Assembly (NCBI RefSeq): GCF_030271215.1
Contig: NZ_JASNGB010000055.1
Coordinates: 1-15,769 of the forward strand
Length of the DNA: 15,769 nucleotides
Source: Deinococcus rhizophilus
Lineage (GTDB): Bacteria; Deinococcota; Deinococci; Deinococcales; Deinococcaceae
Reading direction: 5' to 3'
Each line of letters starts with the position of its first letter. The stretch's first letter is position 1. Below the pieces are notes generated by a model. The model searched no databases. It had not been told where the DNA came from and worked only from the letters and a program-made list of their open reading frames with translations. Positions 1 to 11,339 of the stretch are shown piece after piece. A program made the position numbers and the translations under genes.

Positions 1-100
1 GCAGGGCGGCCCGCAGCAGGGGCAGCGCCGGGCGCAGGTCGCGCTCCAGCACCGCCTCCAGCTCGCGCCGGGCGGCGTGCAGGGGGTCACGGCGGAACAT
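1..100 (-). CDS. Partial unknown protein, N-terminal 33 residues
   Basis: Only the first 33 codons are in the window; the gene runs off the left edge. It reads MFRRDPLHAARRELEAVLER and continues with a Leu/Ala/Arg-rich helix, so the N-terminus is probably a charged amphipathic helix. I do not recognise the family. The start is supported by context: ATG at 100-98 lies 6 bases after a TAGGCT hexamer (112-107 on the minus strand), the same leaderless layout used by the divergent oligopeptidase gene and by several other genes in the window. There is no Shine-Dalgarno sequence. Codon use is GC-rich like the neighbours. With so little of the gene visible, no function can be given. Confidence 0.55.
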   Translation of the reverse strand, partial: MFRRDPLHAARRELEAVLERDLRPALPLLRAAL

Positions 101-106
101 GCAGCC

Positions 107-112
107 AGCCTA
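107..112 (-). promoter_or_regulatory. -10 element, leaderless start of the partial minus gene
   Basis: TAGGCT on the minus strand, 6 bases before the ATG at 100. No convincing -35 is seen. It is part of a 38-base divergent promoter region shared with the oligopeptidase gene. Confidence 0.5.
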
Positions 113-127
113 GCGCCCCCGCCTTGC

Positions 128-133
128 TACGCT
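128..133 (+). promoter_or_regulatory. -10 element, leaderless start of ptrB
   Basis: TACGCT lies 5 bases before the ATG at 139, with no Shine-Dalgarno between. This spacing suggests transcription starts at or next to the A of the start codon. No clear TTGACA-like -35 is seen. Confidence 0.55.
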
Positions 134-138
134 CAGGC

Positions 139-2226
139 ATGACCCCGCCCCGCGCCGCCAAGAAGCCCCTCCTCCACAGCCTCCACGGTGAATCTCGCCC
201 CGACGACTACCACTGGCTGAGGACCCAGGGCAAGGCCGACCCGGAGGTGCTGGGGTACCTGGAAGCCGAAAACGCCCACCTCGGCGCGGTGATGGCCCCG
301 CTGCGCGAGACTCAGCAGGCCATCTACCGCGAACTGCTCTCCCACGTGCAGGAGGAAGACGACCAGCCCCCCGTGCCCGAAGGCGACTGGGAGTACTTCA
401 CCCGCACCGAGGAGGGCCGGGCGCACCCCCTGTTCCTGCGGCGGCCCCGCGCGGGTGGGGAGGGGCAGCTGCTCCTCGACCTCAACGCGCTGAAGGAGCG
501 CGAGGGCCACGCCAACGTCTGGGTGTACGTGACCCGCCCCAGCCCCGACGGGCGCCACTGGGCCTACCTGCTGGACACCACCGGGCAGGAGCTGTGGGAG
601 CTGCGCGTGCTGGACACGGCGACGGGTGAACCCGCCGAAGCCCCCCTCACCGGCGTGAGCGGCTGGACCCTGGACTGGAGCGCGGACGGCCGTACCCTCT
701 ACTACGCCACCCAGGACGCGACCCAGCGCCCTGACCGCATCCATCGCCATACGTTGGGCCAGCCCCAGACCGCTGATGAGGAGCTGTGGCACGAGGCCGA
801 CCCCACCTTCTACGCCTGGGCGCAGGTGGCGGAAAACGGCGAGACGCTGCTGCTGGGCAGTTCCGCCAACATGGCCGACGAGGTGGCGGTGCTGGACACC
901 CGCGACTCCGCCGCCCGGCCCCAGGTGATCCTCCCCCGCGAGCGCGGCGTGGAGGTCAGCCTCACCGACGGCGGCGACCACTGGCTCGCGCTGACGAACG
1001 GGGGCGGCGCGTCCGAGTTCCGGCTGGTGCGCCTGCCGAAGCGTCCTTTTTCGGGGGAGGGCCTGACCTGGGCCGACGCGGAAGACGTGCTGCCCCACGA
1101 TCCCCAGCGGCACCTCACCGGAATGCACCTCTTCGCCGGGCATCTGCTGGTCTCCGGGCGCGAGGGGGGCTTCACCCGCCTGTGGGTGCTGCCCCGCACG
1201 GCCCAGGGCTACGGCCCCGCCCGCCGCGTCGAGTTCCCCGAGGCCAGCTATACCGTCCGCATCGGGGCCAACCACGTCTTCGAGACGGCGACGGCCCGCA
1301 TCCTCTACACCAGCCTGACCCGCCCCCTGGAGCATCTGGACCTGAATCTGGACACGCTGGAGACGGCGCTGGTAAAGGCCACGCCCGTGCCGAACTACGA
1401 CCCGGCGGACTACGTGGCCGAGCAGGTCTGGGCCACCGCCCCCGACGGCGAGCGGGTGCCCGTCAGTCTGGTGCGGCGCCGCGACACGGCCCTGCCCGCG
1501 CCCACGCTGCTGTACGGGTACGGCTCCTACGGGGCGTCGATGGACCCGGCCTTCAGCCTCTCGCGGCTGCCGCTGCTGGACCGGGGCTGGGTGTGGGCCA
1601 CCGCGCACATCCGGGGCGGCTCGGAGCTGGGGCGGCGCTGGTACGACGCCGGAAGGCTCGCCCACAAGAGGAACACCTTCACCGACTTCATCGCGGCGGG
1701 CGAGGAGCTGCGGGCGGCGGGCGTCGCGGGCGACCTCGTGGCGATGGGCCGCAGCGCGGGCGGCCTCCTGATGGGCGCGGTGGTCAACCTGCGCCCCGAC
1801 CTGTGGAAGGCCGCCTTCGTCGGGGTGCCCTTCGTGGACGTGCTGTCCACCATGCTGGACGACTCCATTCCGCTGACCACGGGCGAGTACGACGAGTGGG
1901 GCAACCCGGGCGACCCGGACGCCTACGCCACCATGCGCGAGTACAGCCCCTACGACAACCTCAAACCTGCCCGCTACCCCCACCTGTTCGTGAGCACCGG
2001 CCTGAACGACCCCCGGGTGGCCTACTGGGAACCCGCCAAGTACGTGGCGCGGTTGCGCGACCTGCGGCAGCCCGGCAGCGGCGTGCTGGTTCTCAAGACG
2101 AACATGGGCGCGGGACACGGCGGCTCCAGCGGCCGCTACGACGCGCTGAACGAGATCGCCGAGGAGTTCGCCTTCGCCCTCGCGGCGGTGGAGGGGCGGC
2201 TGGACGCGGGGGAGAGCGGGCAATGA
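139..2226 (+). CDS. ptrB: Oligopeptidase B (S9A prolyl oligopeptidase family)
   Basis: Cytosolic serine peptidase that cleaves short peptides after Arg or Lys. It has 695 residues, the usual family length. The N-terminus (PPRAAKKP, then LHG and DDYHWLR) is typical of oligopeptidase B; residues to about 410 fit the beta-propeller, and the rest is the alpha/beta-hydrolase domain with GYGSYG near 457. The catalytic triad is visible: Ser539 in GRSAGG, Asp624 in LNDPRV and His660 in GAGHGGSSGR, close to the E. coli PtrB positions. The acidic stretch EYDEW (583-587) matches the region that selects basic P1 residues; one position is Asp where I would expect Glu, which is likely conservative. There is no signal peptide. 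The ATG at 139 is preferred over the in-frame TTG at 124 because the TACGCT -10 lies between them. It is divergent from the partial gene at the left edge, and no plus-strand terminator follows it. Confidence 0.95.
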   Translation: MTPPRAAKKPLLHSLHGESRPDDYHWLRTQGKADPEVLGYLEAENAHLGAVMAPLRETQQAIYRELLSHVQEEDDQPPVPEGDWEYFTRTEEGRAHPLFLRRPRAGGEGQLLLDLNALKEREGHANVWVYVTRPSPDGRHWAYLLDTTGQELWELRVLDTATGEPAEAPLTGVSGWTLDWSADGRTLYYATQDATQRPDRIHRHTLGQPQTADEELWHEADPTFYAWAQVAENGETLLLGSSANMADEVAVLDTRDSAARPQVILPRERGVEVSLTDGGDHWLALTNGGGASEFRLVRLPKRPFSGEGLTWADAEDVLPHDPQRHLTGMHLFAGHLLVSGREGGFTRLWVLPRTAQGYGPARRVEFPEASYTVRIGANHVFETATARILYTSLTRPLEHLDLNLDTLETALVKATPVPNYDPADYVAEQVWATAPDGERVPVSLVRRRDTALPAPTLLYGYGSYGASMDPAFSLSRLPLLDRGWVWATAHIRGGSELGRRWYDAGRLAHKRNTFTDFIAAGEELRAAGVAGDLVAMGRSAGGLLMGAVVNLRPDLWKAAFVGVPFVDVLSTMLDDSIPLTTGEYDEWGNPGDPDAYATMREYSPYDNLKPARYPHLFVSTGLNDPRVAYWEPAKYVARLRDLRQPGSGVLVLKTNMGAGHGGSSGRYDALNEIAEEFAFALAAVEGRLDAGESGQ

Positions 2227-2235
2227 ACGGGCAAT

Positions 2236-2258
2236 AAAAAAGCCGCCTCGTCGGGCGG
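2236..2258 (-). terminator. Intrinsic terminator facing the minus strand
   Basis: Read on the minus strand, CCGCC (2258-2254) pairs with GGCGG (2247-2243) across the loop CGACGA, and is followed by a run of six T (2241-2236). On the plus strand no T-run follows the hairpin, so it cannot serve ptrB. No minus-strand gene ends nearby. The nearest upstream minus gene is the asparaginase, whose stop is about 500 bases away, beyond the DUF6624-like gene. Confidence 0.6.
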
Positions 2259-2281
2259 TGATGGACAAAACATAGCGCAGG

Positions 2282-2758
2282 ATGCACCGGAGGTCAAGGT
2301 ATGCAGCCGAATTTCGTGACTGGCTTCTCTCCCGCCTGGCGGAGGACGTGAGGCTGCGCTCCGGTCCGGTGGATGCCGCTGCCTGGCTCACCTTCGATAC
2401 CGAATCCACCCGCGTGCTGCGGGAGGCCGTGGCGCGGGAGGGCTGGCCGGGCCGCTCACGGGTGGGGGAGGACGGGGCGACCGCCGCCTTCCTGCTCGCG
2501 CAGCATTCGCCCGACCTGGCCTTTCAAAAGGAGGTGCTGGCACTGCTGCACACCCAGCCCCCCGGCGAGGTGGACCCGTCCCATGCCGCGTACCTGCATG
2601 ACCGCCTCTGCATCCGCCAGGGCAGGCCGCAGCGCTACGGCACGCAGGTGCAGGTAGACGGCCACCCCTTTCCGCTGGAACCCGGCGATGTGGACGCGCG
2701 GCGGGCCGGGGTGGGGCTGGGGCCGCTGGAGGCCTATCTGGCGCTGTTCCGGAGCTGA
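2282..2758 (+). CDS. DUF6624-like protein of unknown function
   Basis: A 158-residue soluble protein without signal peptide or membrane segment. It shows the pattern I associate with DUF6624: GWPGRSRVGEDGA (54-66), AQH (73-75), a YLHDR segment (104-108), GRPQRYGTQ (114-122) and VDARRAGVGL (137-146). The molecular role of this family is not known to me. The ATG at 2282 is the first in-frame start but has no Shine-Dalgarno and no good TANNNT element. Instead, a perfect GGAGG (2289-2293) stands 7 bases before an ATG at 2301 in another frame, which stops after 16 codons; one extra base between 2304 and 2309 would join it to this frame. The start is therefore uncertain, and a frameshift or sequence error is possible. 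The stop is one base from the stop of the convergent asparaginase. Confidence 0.8.
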   Translation: MHRRSRYAAEFRDWLLSRLAEDVRLRSGPVDAAAWLTFDTESTRVLREAVAREGWPGRSRVGEDGATAAFLLAQHSPDLAFQKEVLALLHTQPPGEVDPSHAAYLHDRLCIRQGRPQRYGTQVQVDGHPFPLEPGDVDARRAGVGLGPLEAYLALFRS

Positions 2759-2759
2759 C

Positions 2760-3749
2760 TCACCCCCACGTCAGCCCGACCTGCGCCTCCACCCCGCCGA
2801 CCTCGCGCCCCGCCCAGTTCGTCAGCGTGGCGGGGGCGAGCGCCCGCAGCTCTGGGGTGACGGGCACGCCCAGCGCCTCCAGCACCGCGAGGGCGACGTG
2901 GGGCCGCGCGCGCTCGCCGCCGTCCACGATCTTGAAGGCCACACCCAGCGGCCCGCGTGGGGTCTGCCTGAGCGCCAGGCCGTAAAACGCCTCCGCGCCC
3001 ATCTTGGCGGCGAGGCCGGGGACGAGGGGCATCAGCGTGGTGTCGAGCCGTCCGGGTCCGGCGATCAGGAAGGGATGGGCGGTCATCGCCTGGAAGATGC
3101 GTTCCAACGCCGGGGCCAGCTCGCCCTGCGGCGCCGCCAGCCGCGCAAAGATTCGCGCCGTGGCGTGCAGCGGCAGCGCAAAGGCGGGCACGCTGCACCC
3201 GTCGGTCCCGGCCTGCACGTCCTCCAGCCCCACCCCGCCGAGTTCCGCGTGCAACTCCCGGATGCGGACTTGCAGCGGGTGGCCGTGCTCCGTGTACCCC
3301 TCGCGCGGCCAGCCGTGCCGGACGCAGGCGAGCAGCATCCCCGCGTGCTTGCCCGAGCAGTTGTGGTGCAGCGGCGTCGGAGCCTCACCCTGCCGAATCA
3401 GGTCTGCCGCCGCTCCCGGATCGAAGGGCGGATGGGTGCCGCAGCGCAGGTCGGCCACCGTGCTGCCTGACCGCGCCAGGAGCCGCGCCACCACCGCCAG
3501 ATGCTCGGGGGTTCCGGCATGGCTGGCGCAGGCGACCGCGAGTTCGTCCCCCGGCAGCTCCGGCGCGGCCAGGGCCAGCGGCAGGGCCTGCACCGGCTTG
3601 GAGCTGGAGCGCGGAAAGGTGACGAGACCCGCGTCGCCGCACGCCGCCACGACCTTGCCCGAGGCATTCACCACCGCGACGTGAACCGTATGCACGCTCT
3701 CGGGGAGGCCCCCGCGTGTGAAGACGACCTGCCCTGGCTGCGTTGTCAT
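2760..3749 (-). CDS. L-asparaginase, class 3 (Asparaginase_II family)
   Basis: Hydrolyses L-asparagine to aspartate and ammonia in the cytosol. It has 329 residues, the usual length of the Rhizobium etli type. Family signatures are clear: FPRSSSKPVQALPL holds the Ser-x-x-Lys pair (Ser48 and Lys51) proposed as catalytic, HNCSGKHAGM holds Cys131 and Lys134, and GTDGCSVPAF holds Cys185; the last three match the zinc-binding Cys/Lys/Cys set described for the R. etli enzyme. It is unrelated to the E. coli AnsA/AnsB fold, so I give no symbol. The ATG at 3749 lies 7 bases after TAGCCT with no Shine-Dalgarno, so the mRNA is probably leaderless. It is divergent from tRNA-Asp with overlapping promoter regions, and convergent with the DUF6624-like gene with one base between stops. 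The first fitting terminator downstream is at 2236-2258. Confidence 0.92.
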   Translation of the reverse strand: MTTQPGQVVFTRGGLPESVHTVHVAVVNASGKVVAACGDAGLVTFPRSSSKPVQALPLALAAPELPGDELAVACASHAGTPEHLAVVARLLARSGSTVADLRCGTHPPFDPGAAADLIRQGEAPTPLHHNCSGKHAGMLLACVRHGWPREGYTEHGHPLQVRIRELHAELGGVGLEDVQAGTDGCSVPAFALPLHATARIFARLAAPQGELAPALERIFQAMTAHPFLIAGPGRLDTTLMPLVPGLAAKMGAEAFYGLALRQTPRGPLGVAFKIVDGGERARPHVALAVLEALGVPVTPELRALAPATLTNWAGREVGGVEAQVGLTWG

Positions 3750-3756
3750 ACGCTTC

Positions 3757-3762
3757 AGGCTA
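3757..3762 (-). promoter_or_regulatory. -10 element of the asparaginase gene
   Basis: TAGCCT on the minus strand, 7 bases before the ATG at 3749, implying a leaderless transcript. A -35 at 17-base spacing would fall at 3780-3785, inside the tRNA-Asp promoter spacer, but its sequence (AACGGC) is poor. Confidence 0.5.
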
Positions 3763-3769
3763 GCGCGGC

Positions 3770-3798
3770 TTGACTTCCCGCCGTTCCGCCCGTACTCT
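3770..3798 (+). promoter_or_regulatory. Sigma-70-type promoter of tRNA-Asp
   Basis: TTGACT (3770-3775), a 17-base spacer, and TACTCT (3793-3798). Transcription should start near 3805, giving a 5' leader of about 34 bases before the tRNA. It is one of the two clearest two-part promoters in the window. Confidence 0.75.
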
Positions 3799-3835
3799 CT
3801 TCTCCGCTGGCCTGTGCCAGAGTTGGTCCGTCAGT

Positions 3836-3914
<79 letters not shown>

Positions 3915-3923
3915 GAAGAAGGG

Positions 3924-3964
3924 GGGAGAGCGAGGTGCCATCAGGGGCCTCGCTCTCCCTCTTG
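3924..3964 (+). terminator. Probable terminator after tRNA-Asp
   Basis: A perfect 12-base-pair stem, GGGAGAGCGAGG (3924-3935) with CCTCGCTCTCCC (3948-3959), and a 12-base loop. The tail is TCTTG rather than a full T-run, so termination may be partial or the stem may help 3' processing. The rest of 3965-4172 holds a direct repeat of GGTGCGCC and a possible TATCAT -10 (4061-4066) without a -35; I see no gene there. Confidence 0.7.
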
Positions 3965-4056
3965 CGGTGCGCCTTGTGGTGCGCCCGGTCGTGCACCCGA
4001 CTTCTGGCTGCCGGGCTTCCAATTGCCGTCTGGACCCCTACCCCTCCGGGCGTTTC

Positions 4057-4092
<36 letters not shown>

Positions 4093-4158
4093 TGAGTCCT
4101 CCTGAGCTGCTGTCCAGGCACACTCCGAACCCCGCGCACGGCGAGCCTACCCCACCCC

Positions 4159-4163
4159 GGAGG
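4159..4163 (+). promoter_or_regulatory. Shine-Dalgarno deciding the TTG start of speA
   Basis: GGAGG ends 9 bases before TTG at 4173-4175. It is the only good ribosome site near the conserved N-terminus and is the reason for choosing TTG over upstream in-frame starts. Confidence 0.75.
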
Positions 4164-4172
4164 ACGCCTGAC

Positions 4173-6083
<1,911 letters not shown>

Positions 6084-6088
6084 AGCCC

Positions 6089-6799
6089 ATGAGGGTGCCC
6101 GGTCTGGAGTTGCCGGACCTCCCCGACGCCGCCCAGCTCACGGTTCCCTGCGGGGACGTGACGCTGGGCGGCTACCTGTGGCGTCAGCCGGACCCCGCGC
6201 CCGCCGTCCTGCTGTTGCACGGCTGGGGCCAGGACGCCTCGGATATGGCGACTCCGGCCCGGCTGCTCCACTCGGCAGGCTGGCACGCCCTCAGCCTCTC
6301 GCTGCGCGGCTGGCGCGGGTCGGGCGGCTGCGACGACTACGGGCGCAGCGGGCCGGGCGACCTGGGGCGGGTGCTGGCGTGGCTGGAGGCCCAGTCGTGG
6401 GTCACCTCGACGGCTGTGCTGGGGCTTTCGCTGGGCGGACTGGTCGCGCTGCTGGCGGCGGCGCAGGGGCACCGGGTGGGGCAGACCGTCGCCATTAACG
6501 CCCCCACCGATCTGCGCGGCATCTACGACACCACCTCCTCGGCCACCCTGCGCCGCTACTACGACGCGGTGCTGACGCTGGAGCAGTGGGTGGACGGCTC
6601 GCCGCTGACGCACGCCGGGCGCATCGGGGGGCCGACCTGGGTGGTGGTGGGCGGGGAAGACCGCCTCTGTCCTCCGGTGCTGGGACGTGAATTTGCAAGG
6701 GTTTCCGGTGCGGAACTGCTGGAGGTCACCGGGATGGGCCATGTGCCGGACGGGGCGCAGTGGGCGCGGGTGGTGGGGGAAACGCTCGGGCAATCCTGA
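6089..6799 (+). CDS. Alpha/beta hydrolase of unknown substrate
   Basis: A 236-residue cytosolic hydrolase of the alpha/beta fold, similar in length and motifs to dienelactone-hydrolase-like and acylhydrolase-like proteins. The expected elements are in order: oxyanion-hole HGWG (44-47), nucleophile Ser114 in GLSLGG, Asp191 in GGEDRLCPP and His218 in GMGHVPDG. The cap is small, consisting of the segment around 140-170. There is no signal peptide. The ATG at 6089 follows the speA stop by 5 bases, and GAGGAGGGC inside the speA end can act as ribosome site, so translation is probably coupled to speA. The substrate cannot be told from sequence: esterase, thioesterase and peptidase roles all remain possible. 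Confidence 0.85.
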   Translation: MRVPGLELPDLPDAAQLTVPCGDVTLGGYLWRQPDPAPAVLLLHGWGQDASDMATPARLLHSAGWHALSLSLRGWRGSGGCDDYGRSGPGDLGRVLAWLEAQSWVTSTAVLGLSLGGLVALLAAAQGHRVGQTVAINAPTDLRGIYDTTSSATLRRYYDAVLTLEQWVDGSPLTHAGRIGGPTWVVVGGEDRLCPPVLGREFARVSGAELLEVTGMGHVPDGAQWARVVGETLGQS

Positions 6800-6813
6800 C
6801 CCCCCGCCCGCGC

Positions 6814-6819
6814 TACCCT
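6814..6819 (+). promoter_or_regulatory. Possible -10 of the RlmD-like gene
   Basis: TACCCT stands 9 bases before ATG at 6829 with no Shine-Dalgarno between. This suggests a separate, nearly leaderless transcript inside the plus-strand run. The spacing is slightly longer than in the other cases. Confidence 0.4.
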
Positions 6820-6828
6820 GTTCCCCAT

Positions 6829-8061
<1,233 letters not shown>

Positions 8062-8066
8062 TCCCC

Positions 8067-8447
8067 GTGCGTGCCCTGCTGCTGCTCGCCCTGCTGCCCC
8101 TCACCGCCTGCCAGGACCGCGAGGCCCGCGCCGAGGTGACCCGGCTGGAAGCCCGCGTGACCGAGCTGGAGGCGCGGGTGGAAGCCCTGGCCGCCGCTCG
8201 AGCTGTTCCGGCGGACGCGGCCGCCACCGTGCAGCAGGCCGCCGCGACCCACTGCGCCAACGACCTCTCGCGCACGCTGGAACTGACCCGGCAGGAACGG
8301 GGCGGCTACCCCGCCGAATCCGCACTCGCAGTGCCGGGGTCCTGTCAGGGGTTCCGGGTGAGCTGGGAGCGGCTCGTGACCGACGCCTACGCATTTCAGG
8401 TGAGGGACGAAGGCGGGCGGGTGCTGGCGTCCGGAGCCGGGGAGTAG
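8067..8447 (+). CDS. Small lipoprotein with coiled coil and pilin-like tail
   Basis: A 126-residue protein of unknown function. It starts with GTG at 8067, 5 bases after the methyltransferase stop, and begins [15 protein letters not shown], a short lipoprotein signal with lipobox LTAC and modified Cys15. Residues 18-47 are Arg/Glu/Leu/Val-rich heptads ([17 protein letters not shown]), a likely coiled coil. The C-terminal half has Cys63 and Cys93, a GGYP turn at 79-82 and a strand-rich end ([16 protein letters not shown]), which resembles the small C-terminal domain of type IV pilin-like proteins; this is pattern reading only. It is expected at the membrane facing the envelope. There is no clear Shine-Dalgarno, so translation may be coupled to the upstream gene. 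The stop codon overlaps the -10 of the GNAT gene. Confidence 0.75.
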   Translation: MRALLLLALLPLTACQDREARAEVTRLEARVTELEARVEALAAARAVPADAAATVQQAAATHCANDLSRTLELTRQERGGYPAESALAVPGSCQGFRVSWERLVTDAYAFQVRDEGGRVLASGAGE

Positions 8448-8450
8448 GCT
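8445..8450 (+). promoter_or_regulatory. -10 element, leaderless start of the GNAT gene
   Basis: TAGGCT, whose first three bases are the stop codon of the lipoprotein gene, lies 7 bases before ATG at 8458. No Shine-Dalgarno is present. Confidence 0.55.
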
Positions 8451-8457
8451 CTCGCCC

Positions 8458-8925
8458 ATGCCCCTGCTTCCCCTCAGCTTCGACGACCCCCGCGCCGCCC
8501 GGCTGATGACCGCGCAGCAGCGCGAGCTGCGGACCCTCTACGGCGACACCGACGAGCGCACCGAACCCTTCGACCCCGCCGTGCTCGCGGGCGAGGGCAG
8601 CGTGCTGCTGGGGGTGGAGGAGGGGGGCGAGCTGCTGGCCTGCGGCGCCCTCAAGCGCCTGGACGTGGGCACGGCCGAGGTCAAGCGCATGTACACCGTC
8701 CCGGAAGCGCGGGGCCGGGGCCTGGGGCGGCAGCTTCTGGCGGGGCTGATCGAACGGGGGCGGGCGCTGGGCTATACGCGCCTCGTCCTCGAGACCGGCG
8801 ACCGTCAGGCCGAGGCCCTGCACCTCTACGGGTCGGCGGGCTTCCGGCGCATTCCCAACTACGGGTACTACGTGGGGGTGGAGGGCAGCCTGTGTTACGG
8901 GCTGGACCTGAGCCCCAAAAGCTGA
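8458..8925 (+). CDS. GNAT family N-acetyltransferase
   Basis: A 155-residue acetyl-CoA-dependent acetyltransferase. The order of elements fits the fold: [17 protein letters not shown] (strands 2-3, 49-65), [22 protein letters not shown] (strand 4 and motif A, with the pyrophosphate-binding RGRGLG at 85-90), LVLETG (109-114) and [13 protein letters not shown] (motif B, 123-135). The end, PNYGYYVG followed by a Cys-Tyr pair, is often seen in small single-domain members. The substrate, whether a small molecule, a peptide or a protein N-terminus, cannot be told. It has its own leaderless -10 and is followed at 21 bases by the FAD oxidoreductase, which also has its own -10, so the two need not be one operon. 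Confidence 0.9.
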   Translation: MPLLPLSFDDPRAARLMTAQQRELRTLYGDTDERTEPFDPAVLAGEGSVLLGVEEGGELLACGALKRLDVGTAEVKRMYTVPEARGRGLGRQLLAGLIERGRALGYTRLVLETGDRQAEALHLYGSAGFRRIPNYGYYVGVEGSLCYGLDLSPKS

Positions 8926-8932
8926 CGGCTGA

Positions 8933-8938
8933 TAGCCT
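8933..8938 (+). promoter_or_regulatory. -10 element, leaderless start of the FAD oxidoreductase
   Basis: TAGCCT followed by seven C and then ATG at 8946. No Shine-Dalgarno is present. The layout matches the asparaginase and GNAT starts. Confidence 0.55.
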
Positions 8939-8945
8939 CCCCCCC

Positions 8946-10208
8946 ATGGGTGACATCGTGGTGGTGGGCGCGGGACTGGCGGGCCTCACGGCGGCGCGGG
9001 TGCTGACGCAATCGGGGCGGCGGGTGCGGGTGCTGGAGGCGGGGGAGCAGGTCGGCGGGCGGGTCATGAGCCGGATGGTGGAGGGCTACACGCTCGACGC
9101 GGGCTATCAGGTGCTGTTTCCGGCGTACCCGGCCCTGCGGCGGAATGTGGACCTCGCGGCGCTGGACCTCGTGCCCATCGCTCCGGCGGGCGTGGTGCGG
9201 CGCGGCGAGCGGGCAGACGTGCTGGGCGACCCCCGCCGTGACCCGGCCAGCCTGCCCTCGACCCTGACCACGAAGGCCCTGACCCTGGCGGACAAGGCGC
9301 GGGTGGCCCGCCTCGCCGCGCGGCTGGCGCTGCCCGCGCCCCACACCCTGCTCGTCGGCCCGGACGAGACGACCGAGAGCTACCTGCGCCGCCAGGGCTT
9401 CAGCGAGGGGGCGCTGACGAACTTCTTCCGGCCCTTTTTCGGGGGCATCTTCCTGCGGCGCGACCTGCACACGAGTGCGCGGCTGTTTCGCTACTACTTC
9501 CGGATGCTGCTGGATGGCGGCGCGGCCCTGCCCCGCGCAGGGATAGGGGAACTGCCCCGGCAGCTCGCGGCGGGGCTGGACGTGACCACCGGGGTCCAGG
9601 TGACCGCGCTGCGGCCCCGGCCAGAGGGCGTGACCCTGGTGACGGGCGCGGGGGAACTGGACGCGAGCAGCGTCCTGGTGGCGACCGACGCGGACACCGC
9701 CGCTGCCCTGACCGGCGAGCCGCTCTCGCGCGGGCGGCTGGGGAGCACCTACCTGCACTACGCCTCGGGGACCCGGCTGGACCCTCAGCCCCGGCTGTTG
9801 CTGAACGCCGAGGAGGGCTTCATCAACAACGCCCAGTGGGTCAGCGAGGCGATTCCGGAGCGGGCACCCGCCGGGGGCCATCTCCTGACGGTGACGGTGC
9901 TGGGCCTGCCCGACCTCGACGACGACGCCCTCGATGCCCGCGTGCGCGGCGAGCTGGGCCGCTGGTACGGAGCGGGGGCGGCGGGCTTGCGGACCCTGCA
10001 TGTCGAGCGCATCCCTTTCGCGCAGTTTCCCCAGCCGCCCGAGTACGCCGCGACCCTGGCGGGACACGCGACCGGGTTGCCCGGCGTGCTGCTGGCGTCC
10101 GAGGTCACCTCCATGAGCAGCGTTCAGGGCGCGATGGAAAGCGGCGAGAAGGCGGCGGCGATCCTGCTGGGCGACCCGGTGGGCATGAGCCGTCCGCGCG
10201 GGGCATAG
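8946..10208 (+). CDS. FAD-dependent oxidoreductase, amine oxidase/phytoene desaturase-like
   Basis: A 420-residue flavoprotein. The N-terminal Rossmann motif is GAGLAGL (8-14), followed by Glu30 for the FAD ribose and GGR (36-38), the pattern shared by monoamine oxidases, protoporphyrinogen oxidases and carotenoid desaturases. A second FAD-contact region is near the C-terminus ([21 protein letters not shown]), the usual place for this superfamily. There is no signal peptide or obvious membrane anchor. It is shorter than typical CrtI or CrtO proteins (about 500 residues), so I do not assign it to carotenoid synthesis, although Deinococcus carries several such enzymes. The ATG at 8946 is set by the Rossmann motif and the -10 spacing. 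The substrate is unknown. Confidence 0.85.
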   Translation: MGDIVVVGAGLAGLTAARVLTQSGRRVRVLEAGEQVGGRVMSRMVEGYTLDAGYQVLFPAYPALRRNVDLAALDLVPIAPAGVVRRGERADVLGDPRRDPASLPSTLTTKALTLADKARVARLAARLALPAPHTLLVGPDETTESYLRRQGFSEGALTNFFRPFFGGIFLRRDLHTSARLFRYYFRMLLDGGAALPRAGIGELPRQLAAGLDVTTGVQVTALRPRPEGVTLVTGAGELDASSVLVATDADTAAALTGEPLSRGRLGSTYLHYASGTRLDPQPRLLLNAEEGFINNAQWVSEAIPERAPAGGHLLTVTVLGLPDLDDDALDARVRGELGRWYGAGAAGLRTLHVERIPFAQFPQPPEYAATLAGHATGLPGVLLASEVTSMSSVQGAMESGEKAAAILLGDPVGMSRPRGA

Positions 10209-10236
10209 GGAACGGGAACAGCGGACCGCTGACCGG

Positions 10237-10242
10237 TATGCT
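10237..10242 (+). promoter_or_regulatory. -10 element, leaderless start of the VOC gene
   Basis: TATGCT lies 6 bases before ATG at 10249, with no Shine-Dalgarno. It is probably the promoter for the VOC and Nudix gene pair. Confidence 0.55.
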
Positions 10243-10248
10243 CGTCCC

Positions 10249-10871
<623 letters not shown>

Positions 10872-10875
<4 letters not shown>

Positions 10876-11339
10876 GCCTCCCGCCGCCCGACGACTCCTG
10901 GTACGTTCGGCCCCCGGACCTCCCCGGGCGGGCCAGCGTGGGCACGGTGGTGCTGCGGCGCGGGGGCGGGGAATGGCAGGTCGCCGTCGTCGTGGAGCCG
11001 GGCGACTATCGCCAGCTTCCGAAGGGCGGTCTGGAACCCGGCGAGACCCACGAACAGGCCCTGCACCGCGAATTGCGCGAGGAAGCGGGGCTGACGGCGG
11101 TGCGCCTCGTGGCTGATCTCGGCGTGCTGGAGCGGCAGAACTCTGCCCGGACGCGCTGGCAGGTCACCCGCTATTTCCTGGGAGTCACCGGGGAGGTCGG
11201 TGTGACGCCGCTGGAACCCGGCTTCCGGCTGGAGTGGCACCCCCTGAACGCCGCGCCGCCCCTGTTCTGGCCGGAGCAGGGGCGGCTGGTGGCGCGGGTG
11301 CGTCAGAACCTCGCAGGCGGGGAATACGGGCTGGCCTGA
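10872..11339 (+). CDS. Nudix hydrolase
   Basis: A 155-residue pyrophosphohydrolase acting on nucleoside diphosphate-linked compounds. The Nudix box is complete: Gly, five residues, Glu, seven residues, then RELREEAGL, all within [19 protein letters not shown] and the residues after it. Preceding strands ([18 protein letters not shown]) and the following DLGVLERQN fit the fold. Deinococcus is known to carry many Nudix proteins; the substrate of this one cannot be told. The GTG at 10872 forms a GTGA overlap with the stop of the VOC gene, indicating translational coupling and fixing the start. Its last 37 bases overlap the 3' end of the convergent rhomboid gene. Confidence 0.93.

Noticed and set aside
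133..2409. Very long open frame antisense to ptrB (758 codons)
   Set aside because: Low-complexity Ala/Arg/Gly/His/Val composition typical of the reverse strand of a GC-rich gene, no family motifs, and ptrB is certain.
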